Positions 20,483 through 30,900 of a DNA stretch of 64,000 bases are shown piece by piece. Source of the DNA: Actinernus sp. WN-2022 (Eukaryota; Cnidaria; Anthozoa; Actiniaria; Actinernidae); the NCBI GenBank assembly GCA_030867875.1, contig JAOWCC010001589.1:81553537-81617536 (forward strand). Reading direction: 5' to 3'. A program made the translations under genes and the position numbers. The first letter of the stretch is position 1. Each line of letters starts with the position of its first letter. Under the pieces are notes generated by a model, which saw only the letters and a program-made list of their open reading frames with translations, did not search any database and had not been told where the DNA came from.

Positions 20483-21121
20483 CAGGAACACCCAACGGTA
20501 AAACTTCATAAAAACAAACATTCTGATGTTTTTATAACAAATCAGATGTATTTAAACATATTTAAGGGAATTGTTTTTCAGCTGGCAGACGAACAGCTGT
20601 TCTGCAGCGCCAGCCAGCCTAAAGTTCATGAAGAATTTCTAAATTTCCCAGCTGAAATATTTAAGTGCAGAATTTGCCAGCAGCAAAAATATTTTTTTGA
20701 ATATATTCCCAGCTGAAATATTTAAGTGCAGAATTTGCCAGCAGCAAAACATTTTTTTACATATATTCCCAGCTGAAAAATACAAGTGAAGAATATGCCA
20801 GCTAATAAAAATGCACGATATCTATTCCAATTTTAAGAATAAAAACCTGAGCAAACCTGCAGAATTCGGTATTTTTAAAAACCTGTGAAACAACAGGTAC
20901 GTGCAGAATTTGCCAGCTGAGAAATATCGCTCTGTTATATTATTATTATGTAATTATATCGGACTGCAGAATTTACCAGCTGACAAATATCGCTCCGTTA
21001 TATTATTATTTAGTATCAGACTGCAGAATTTGCCAGCCAAGAAATTCCAAAGTGCAGAATTTGCCAGCCGAGTGGCCCAGAAGAACAGTTATTTTGCAGA
21101 ACAGTTCGTTGGGTGTTCCTG
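20483..21121 (+). mobile_element. MITE with 15-bp TIRs and 6-bp target-site duplication
   Basis: Left TIR CAGGAACACCCAACG (20483-20497) and right TIR CGTTGGGTGTTCCTG (21107-21121) are perfect inverse complements. CAGCAT flanks both sides (20477-20482 and 21122-21127). The interior is a minisatellite. Units of about 60 bp at 20645-20820 share CCCAGCTGAAA...AAGTGCAGAATTTGCCAGC, and a second, larger-unit set at 20900-21080 shares TGCAGAATTTGCCAGC and AAATATCGCTC. No transposase is encoded. Confidence 0.85.
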
Positions 21122-21685
21122 CAGCATGAACTTTGTTTTCTTTGTGTTGATTATGAGTTCATTATTATCAAACCAAGTACTAAGATATTTAACTCCGATT
21201 ATAGTCGGTAGAAATAAATTATTTAAATAATATCCTTGTTAGCGTAAAATAAAGCTGTATCATCTGCATAAAGAATGACCTTACAATTTAATATTGTCAG
21301 AAAGATCGTCTATAAAAATAATAAAGCATGATAGGCCTAGTACTGTTCTTGTGACACTCCCATTGAGAGTTCCATAGTATTAGTGCCATATGATGCTAAT
21401 ATGTAAGTCTGATTCCAACAGGATTCCTACGATTACGACATATTCTTACCAGTCATGATTCCTAACCGCAACCCTAACCCAGGGTTTAGGGTGGAGTATT
21501 TAGGGCTAATTCCAGGTTTAGAGTTTTCCTACGACTACTCCCGATAGGATAATCCTTTCAGTATTATTGTTAAAAAAAGACTTATACTATATTATTTTTT
21601 ACTATCAGGGGATTGATAATTCTTAATAAATTATTTCATTTTGCGCACGATACGGAGAACTCTAATTGGCGGTTTACAATGCAAC

Positions 21686-21892
21686 TCATGGCTGAAACAT
21701 CAACTCAAGGAAATCCTCCGCTGGTTTGAACGCCAGGTTACTGTAGTGCACAACATCATTCTTGGCAGGTACATGACTAGCGTGGGTCCCAGTCCCCCAG
21801 GGATAAGAATCAGATAATGGGTAGACATCTAGTACATCAATTCCGCCAGAGCATATGACCGATGTGGCGTAAGCATTAAACAGCAGAACACG
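21686..21892 (-). CDS. NXPE-like gene, last exon
   Basis: Acceptor TTTCTCTCAG in phase 0; encodes [34 protein letters not shown] and [11 protein letters not shown], then a stop at 21686-21688. It holds the expected Asp/His end of the esterase-like domain, which makes the linkage to exon 4 convincing despite the long intron. Confidence 0.78.
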   Translation of the reverse strand, partial: RVLLFNAYATSVICSGGIDVLDVYPLSDSYPWGTGTHASHVPAKNDVVHYSNLAFKPAEDFLELMFQP

Positions 21893-24058
21893 CTGAGAGA
21901 AATTTCAAACAGAGTAATTAATATGACAGCAGTTAAATCAGGACTTCATAATGGGTAACTGATGTGGGCCCGGCATCTGCGGAAGAGGTATGCTAACCTC
22001 GTAAGAAGTGAGGTGCGGTTATAACGTTTCAAGCAGTAACCAGCCCTTTTGCTCTAAAGAAAGGCTAGCACTAGGAACGTTAAGTTAAACGATAGCTGTG
22101 CCTCTCTTGTCACGGTTAGCATACCCTTGCTTATAAGGGTTCTATCTAGTGGGGGAGGAAGAAGTCCCTCCCCTCTCCCAATGTTTTGATAATTGCAGTG
22201 TGTTGAATATTTTGCATTTTATTATACAATGTAACTGGCTGAGTGTGTTAACTTTTCATCGTTGCTTCCCAAAATGCACGACATTGTATCTCAGTGCATC
22301 TAAATTTTAAAAGTTATCAGGGGGAGCATGCCCCATAACCCACTCCAAACTTCCTCCCCAAACCAAAAATCCTAGATAGAACCCTGTTTATCTATTGACG
22401 AAACCGCCCAGGGCCGTAGCTAGCGGGGGGGGGGGGCATAGCTAGCGCCCCCCTCCCCCCCAAGAATCTTCATTTACTTTCAAGCCAGTCAAACAAGAAG
22501 GTATTTGATGATACATCATAACGATTAAATGCATCGAAAGTTTAAAATATTGGTGTGCTTTTATTGGTTCCTTTTAAGGTCAAAATTAGCATGGGCAACT
22601 CTCATTTTAGTACCTCTTAGGGGTGAACACAAAAATGTCCGACGAGCATTCCCGCCCCTAATATACGGGAGTCCCCAGTAGCTGTGCAGATTCTGCCCCC
22701 CCCCCCCCCCCCCCCCCCCTCTCCAGACATAAAATCCTATAGCTACGGCCCTGAAACCTGCGTCATTCCTCTAGCCTACGATACTTGTATGGAGAATAGA
22801 AGATAACACATACAAATGTCAAACTGGCATCATGCATACATGCGCGCCCTTATCCACCGAATGCGAATATGGCCGCAGCTAATTTGCATAATCATGTTGC
22901 AGTTTGATATTTTCAGGAGAGTAAACTCTACTATTTAAAAGGGAATGTGTATGTTATTTAAGGTTTATATGTTTGGAAGTGAAATATTGAACCCTTGTGA
23001 ATTTATCAAGGTTTTAAATGTGTGGGGAAAAAAACACGAGGCTAGTCAGTCCTGACTACCAATTCTCTTACAAGAGTCTGCGCTGCGATATCTTTAAAAC
23101 CTTAATTGCTATATCATTTATTAAACTTTGCAAACCTATTGATTTCAAAGTGATCTTTTAGACGGTAGGGGCAGTTTTATACTTGAATAGTTTTGGTAAA
23201 CGAAACGACAAAAACGCCATATTCGTATTCGGTGTCGTCAGTACTGATTCCTCTACGAAAGAAAACTAACATGTTTTGACGGAAAACGGCTGGTTTTTAG
23301 CATATATATATATATATTCCTATATATTATATAGGAATGGATAAGGTAAACTTGGCTTTCCAACGATGATGTCGCTAGCTAGGAGGATCCAACTGCATGG
23401 ATACAAAACGCTTGTACACTTGAAGAGTAGATTAAATAGTAAAAATGAAGTGACTTGACGAACTCCTCACTGGTCCATATATATATAATGCAATGCAATG
23501 CGCACTAACGCTTTATTATGTTCAGTCGGCGCTGGTATCTGGAGTGGTCAAGTGGAAAAGAAAACCTTTCTTTTCAAAAGAGTCTATATGACGCAGTGAC
23601 AGTAGAGAAGTATTTATATTATGTTATATGTTTATATTTTCTGTTATATATCAGTCTGTGTTTATGTATATATATTTTACATTATTTCTTATATTAATAT
23701 ATCTTTTTAAATTTTTACAACATAGGTATAGTTATTCTTTACTATAGTTAGTTATTTTTTACTATTTTCTATTTTTTAATATAGTCTTCTCATACTCCAT
23801 GTAAGCGCATTGAGATTTTTAAATGCGCCATAAAAACCTATAATTATTATTATTATTATTATTGTGTGTTGACTCATTTTTTTGTCATGCTATATATTCT
23901 GACACTTGGACATTTTCCTGCAAAGTCAACAGTGCATTCCAACAAAATGCTGATATTTATTGCTCTTCCTTCCAAATTGCCTTTTGCCTTTTCCCGTTAG
24001 CTCAGTGGTTAAGCTCCGGACTGTTGAGCGGAAGGTCGCGGGTTCAAACCGGCCCCAG

Positions 24059-24096
<38 letters not shown>

Positions 24097-24273
24097 GGTG
24101 CTGCCTTTGTGAAACAACTGCAAATGGTTAGACCTTCACGTCTTCTCAGATAAGGACGTAAAATCGTAGATCTCCCGTCGGTCTCAAGTTTATCAGTCTC
24201 ACCAGACTGTCACGAGTCACCGACGTTAAATAAATAAAGTTGCTTTATAGATAGATCGATAGATATAGACAGG

Positions 24274-24317
<44 letters not shown>

Positions 24318-24333
24318 GATAGATATAAACAGG

Positions 24334-24365
<32 letters not shown>

Positions 24366-24917
24366 CAGGAAGATATATAGATAGATAGATATAGACAGGT
24401 AGATAGATATAGACAGGTAGATATATAGATATAGACAAGTATACAGGTAAACACTGGTATATAATCAACTAAAGTCGATTGAGGTATGCTAACCGCCGTG
24501 GAAAGCGAGTAGCAGCTGACGTTTCGAGCGCCAGCCCTTCGTCAGAGCAAAAGAGGGAATTGTGGGTGGGGAAACAGTTTATATAGTGTTGAGTGCATGA
24601 TTACTGCTGAGGAAACATGTATACTCGGATCAATTGGGATCAAAGAAAATTGCACCAACAATAGAAATACTAATGAGTTGTAACAGGAAGTGTTGATGAG
24701 TAAACATGCTGATATAAGTGTGAGTGAATACGTGAATTCTGAAATTAAATGAACGAAAAGCGTTCATTAATACCGTGAGGTACCAAAGTGCCTAATTTGA
24801 AAATAAAGTTATGTTCTTTAAAACAGTGAGAGTGAAGAAAGGCTTTCTTTGATATGAGATAAGCCCCTCTCCCTGCCTTTATAAGTTGAATCACCCCAAC
24901 ATCATAGGTAGACAGGT

Positions 24918-24951
<34 letters not shown>

Positions 24952-27900
24952 CGATAGAGAGATAGAGATCGATAGATCGATAGATATATATATATAGAGA
25001 GAGAGATCGATAGATCGATAGATCGATAGATCGATAGGTCGATAGGTCGATAGATCGATAGAGAGAGAGATAGATCGAGAGAGAGAGAGATAGATCGATA
25101 GATCGAGTGTATTTGTAGACGTCCGTACGCGCATATGGAACTAATAACTGTAAGGTATTAGTATTTCTTAAGTTACGTCCTGTATTGCGCCACGCAAATA
25201 GATTAGTAGGAATATCTACAATGGGCTTTTGTCACACGGCGGCCATGTTGGCTTGAAACAATAGATTTCCCACGTGTAGCCTCGTACTGGGCAGTTTCAG
25301 AACGAGTTCACGCGTGCAAAACAAAGGTTTTTATACTCCTGGGATTAAACATGGCCGCCGTGTGAATAAGGTCCATGCCATGGCGAACTTTAACAAAGAT
25401 GGTAAGGTCGCATATAAAGTGGCAATTTAACAGCTTAAGTTTATTAACCTATATCTTTATAGGCAATCTCCTAATCCAAAATCAGCCTTGAGGTCCGACG
25501 CTGAATTTGTTCAAGCTTACTGATATTACGTTTGGTATATGAATCCCAGACCTGACTAGCATACTCTAGTGAGGATCTTACTCATGTGATGTAGAGTAAG
25601 CGTTTATAATTAAGTAATGGTTCAGATAAGAACTGCAGTAGAATCCATTGTTCTGCGACAATGAGCCTCCCCTACATACGATTTTGCTTGAATATGCCTT
25701 AAGTGCTTTAGGTGTCTACAGTCCAAACTACATCCCGAAAATAAAGTTTTTTATGCTATTAGCTCTTTTTTCTGTGAAAAATCAGACAAGCCACCATCCA
25801 GCCAATCGGATATAGAGAAAACAAAATATTTTTCAATCGCAAATTTGAGAACTTTCCCACACTCAATATTCTTCGAAATTAAACCATAGTTAGTTTGATA
25901 AAAAATAAATTCAAACCACAAAAAATATCGAATGAAAATGCATTATTTTGATGGTTTCTATTGAATTTATCAACCAATGAAATTACGAGAAAGAATAACA
26001 GAAAATTAACACCATTTAACATTCCTTGCCGTGGAGCACTACAGTTCTCATCTGGACCATTACTTAATATTGTGATCATCAAGATCCTTACAAGTACGAT
26101 GTAGTAAGCTAAGCATATTTTGTGCCTTGGCAGCTATATTGTCTGTATGGGAATTCCAGCTCAGGTTATGTGTTACCCACACCCGAGGTCGTTTTCAGTA
26201 TGAACTTGAGAGAGTGGCTTATTTCCTAAGTAATACTGACGGTCAATACAATATTTAGTTCTAGCAACTCTCAGTAATAATAATTAATAATAATAATTCT
26301 ACATTTATATAGCGCCTTAATCCTAAACGTCCAAAGGCGCTTTACATAGCTGTAAAACAGGCAAGTTAATTTACAAGAACTATAAAATCTTACGATCTAA
26401 GCAATAACTAAACTAATAAAAACTTTCCTTAAATAAATATGCTTTTAACTTAGCTTTGAAGACTCCCATGCAGCGAGGGGCATAACTTAATAGTAAGTGG
26501 CAACAAATTCCACAGTTTTGGCGCAATAACAGAAAAAGCCCTTTATCCATAGCTCTTTAAATTGACTGTAGGAACCTTCAGAAGGAACTTATTGGCAGAC
26601 CTAAGATTACGAGGAGGAGTATAGTACTCTACCATATTACGAATGTAAGTAGGAGCCAGATTATTTAGAGCTTTATATGTAAGAAGTAATATCTTATAAG
26701 TTATTCGTTTTTCTACGGGTAGCCAGTGGAGACGCTGAAGAACAGGTGAAATATGATCATACTTTCCACCACCAACAATAAGGCGAGCGGCGCAATTTTG
26801 AACTGACTGCAGTTTCTTAATTAAGTAACCCGGAAGTCCACTTAGGAGCGAGTTTCCAGTGTCTAGCTTACAAGTAACAAAAGCATGAACTAGGATTTTT
26901 ATACTACCTTCCGATAAGTACTTCTTAATTCTAGCAATATTTCTAATATGGAAAAAAGCACCCTTACCAATAGCAGCAACCTGACAGAGTTATCAAATAT
27001 AATGCCCAGATTTCGAGCATGAGCTGATGGTGTGACACGCTCATTTCCAACTAACAGGAAATCTAAGTCTGGGCGTGGACGGTGTTTCGCATTAATAACT
27101 AGAACCTCTGTCTTATCATTATTAAGCTTTAGTTTGTTGATTAACATCCACCTGTTAATATCACTAATGCATGCCTGGATGTTACTTATACAGCGGCGTC
27201 CTTCTGTATATCTGATGTTCACTCGAAGGACAAATAAATTTGCATATCATCAGCATAAAAATGAAAAAGCATACCATGATGCCTGACAATATCCCCAAGA
27301 GGAGAGGTATATAGCAAATAGAGCATTGGGCCTAATACCGAACCTTGGGGTACTCCACATAAAAGATCGCGACTTGAAGACATCCCCTCGCGTACTTTAA
27401 CGAACTGATTTCTATTCGTGAGATACGAATAAAACCAAGACAGTGCCATGCCCTTTACACCAAACCGGCTAGATAACCTATGTAATAATATAGTGTGGTC
27501 TACCGTATCAAACGCTGCAGACAGATCTAATAACACTAGGATAACTGAGCGATCTGCGTCTACAGCTCTTAAGATATCATTTGAACACAAAGTGGAGCAG
27601 TCTCAGTGCTGTGTAACTTACATTTATCTACAGAGAGCTCTATGCCCGGCCCAGGTTATCAACCAGTTGTAAAGTGTGTTGAGATGGAACTTGAGCTTGT
27701 CCTGGTCAGAATTACTTAGATAAATCTGAAGCTCTTAGAATCGTCAGCGAAAAATGGCAGATATGTTTCCTTTGAGACAGTGTCAGGCATGCATGTCATT
27801 GATATATATTTGAAAAAGCAGCGGACCGAGTACTGATCGCTGGGGCGCTCCGGATGTAATAGGTAACCATTCCGACGAGTATCCATCTATGGCTGGACAC

Positions 27901-30900
27901 GGTGATGCCTCGATCCCAGAAAGGTAACTTTTGAATCAAGATAAATTTGATTGGTTAGTTATCTATAATTGCGTTTACTTTTTCTCATGATTGGTTCAAG
28001 TAAAACCAATCGTGAATTACTTCAGTTCGTGATTGGTTCATTGGGTTTTTACTTGCTCCTGTGTTTGGCTGAGGTTTTGGTTTTACGAACATAACTCAAT
28101 TCAAAACCGCACTGACTATTTAATGATTAATTAAGAGTAATAACACCGGAGGAAAAAGATGATGCCGGTTTGGTATGGAGTACGTGGTCAGTCTAGGAGT
28201 TAAATAATCAGTTGCATTCTCTCACCTGATAAGTAAAAAATCGTCTGCGTCCAAGATGGATCTTCGATGCTCTCTGTTTATTGATGGCCGTTGATGACTT
28301 CCAAATGATACGACCAGGAAATTTCAGCTTCATAACATTCACATGTGGATCAACGTAGTTCTCCTTAAAAACTCCGACCAAACTTTTAATGAGTCTCTGG
28401 TACGTTGTGAAGTTAATGCTCTCCACGAAATGAAGTCCGAAGTTTATGATCAGAACACTTTCATTGTCCATTTCGGGACTTCCTAGTAATGTCCGTACAG
28501 CGTCTAGAACTCGTTCAATGTCGAAATCAAGATCATCATCTTTGCTCTTATCGACTGTAAAATTTACCACGGGGTAAATCCAGTTGTACTTTTTGGTGCA
28601 ATCTTTGAATATCCCTCGACAAAGTCTTCGGTGATAAAGGGAATCTGCGAAAAATACTCCTAAAGAGTCTCCGTACACACATAATGTTCCTTGACGCTTG
28701 TGTGGTTCGTGGTACTTTGGAATATCTGTAAAGAGTATGTAACACGAATTACATGCCGAAGATAAATGGCTGGATAAAATGCACATGCATGTAATTGTTT
28801 CCGTAGTTCAAATTAAGTCATAATCACTTTCAAATTAAATTGAGGGTCGACTGCGATTATTTTACGTGGCATTACATTACGAAAACTCAAGACATTTAAA
28901 TTACGATTTCAGTATCGAGAAAATGAAGATAGCCCTAGTGCTTAAAGACCAGCAACATTGATTTCAATATGCCCCAAAACAGTCTCAAGAAATTACAGTG
29001 CAGTGAAGATAGCTCTAGCACTTGTAGCGTCAACTTCCCTTCATGTAAACAGGTCCTATAAGTGCTGTCTGGCCTGAGACGTCCACAATCAAAGTTAAAA
29101 GCAGAACATAAAGGAAACTGGCCTTGTTTCTGTCAAAACTTAAAGAAAAGATCTTTGAATCACAAACATGAAAACTAGCTCCCTCGAATACGATTTTCTT
29201 TGAAATCAAACCATAGTTTGATCTAAACATATTATTGAAAGTTCAAAAGTTATGAAAATATGTTGCTTTTTGTTGATTTTCTTTTGAATGTATAGGTATG
29301 CACCAATGAACCTTATTCAAATAGGGCTACCGAATGGTCAGTCAAAATTTGGAAGTGCTCGGATGCTCGCAAAAAAGGATTGTGTGTGCTCGAATTGCTC
29401 GTATCGAATATGCTCGTGCTCACGAAAGGTAAAGTGAATATGCTCGGTGCTCACGAAAGGTAAAGTGAATATGCTCGGTGCTCACGAAAGGTAAAGTGAA
29501 TATGCACGGTGCTCGTGAAAGGTAAAGTGAATAAGCTCCGTGCTCGCTGTGATAAAATAAAATTGCTCGTAATCGCCGTAAACACAAGATGCTCACCTGC
29601 TCGCCAGTGCTCGAATTTACCATTCGGTAGCCCTTCGAATGTTGGATGGTTGAAGCCAAAGCAAACATGCAGAAATGACTAACAAATTGCGTGTGTGTAG
29701 TTCGAGATTTCAAAGGAAATATTGATATCAATTACCCTATATCATTATGACGTCACGGCTTGTTTATGAGGGGGACAGAATCGACTTGAACAATAGAATT
29801 TTGAACTAAGTCTGCTCTGCTGAGGAAAATTTAACTTCGAATTGTCTGGTTTCCAGATATCAGCTGTATCAATGTTTATCCCACAATATTTACCGTATTT
29901 GGTGGCTGTTAGCGCTATTCTACGTTCTTCAAAATGCATTTGATAGCGATTTCCTTTGTGTTGTTGCTGTTTTGTCCCTGTTTTGTCCCCCTCCCACGAC
30001 CGTGATCCTTAGCGTTTAAACAATATATTGTTTTGATATGACGTCATAGTGATATAGGTCAATTCAATCAAGCATTGAGGGAGGAGACTGTTTGTAGCCA
30101 ATTGTTGTCCACTAATTAAACATTGATTCCAGACATGCGCAACACGCACCATTACATTGCCCTTTAATACACTAACTGGAATCTCAACCTAAATACTTAC
30201 TTGGTACAAATGGCACCCATCGATTACCGACCCATCTTCCAAATCCATCCCAGAGGAAGTTGCAGCCGATACCGCAACTGTTTTGCCGCGTAAATACACT
30301 ATATGAACCATACTCGTTCCATTCCTTCAAATCTGTAAAACAAAGATACCAACATAACAGCGGTTATTAATCATTTCTCTTTTACGCTAAACCCGACGCA
30401 TGCGCGTTCAGTACGATATCAATCAAGACACGGGTTACACCATGAAGTGTATAATAGCCATTGCCAGGTGCACGCTGTTATGTTGGGAAGCCGGAAATAA
30501 ACTTCCCTAATCCCAACCCTCTATCCTTGTTGTTACTGTTGTACGTATAGTCGTTATTGGTATTCAGCAAAGATCCGAGAAAAAGGGGGATCTATACCTT
30601 CAGAGCTTCGTAGCTTTCCCACATGCAACTTGCACGCGACCTTTGTCTGTTGAATCTGTGAATCAACCGATGTGATTTCTTGAGAAAACATATAATTTAT
30701 ACAACTCCGCGTAAAAGAAAGAGCTGCTTCCAATCTAAGTTACTGCATGCATTTTTCAATATTTTAGCTTTGCCTTAATGCTTCGTTGTACTTCAAAATG
30801 AAGATCTAACAAAACATTTGTAAGAGATTTTCTTTCAAATAAGGATCTTATTTGGCAGTACGAAACAACTCGTCGAAATACCGGCAAAGCTTCTCGGAAA

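Noticed and set aside
22021..22065. Second hammerhead ribozyme
   Set aside because: The CTGANGA element is missing; only the GAAAC and partial stem remain, so it is at most a decayed relative.
23991..24062. Functional tRNA gene
   Set aside because: A and B boxes are present but the acceptor and anticodon stems are poor and it continues into a SINE body, so it is a SINE head.
24226..25134. Tyr/Ser/Leu-rich frames over GATA arrays
   Set aside because: Products of a four-base microsatellite with no stops in some frames; only the short 24745-24900 part has a real protein-like signature (Penelope-like).
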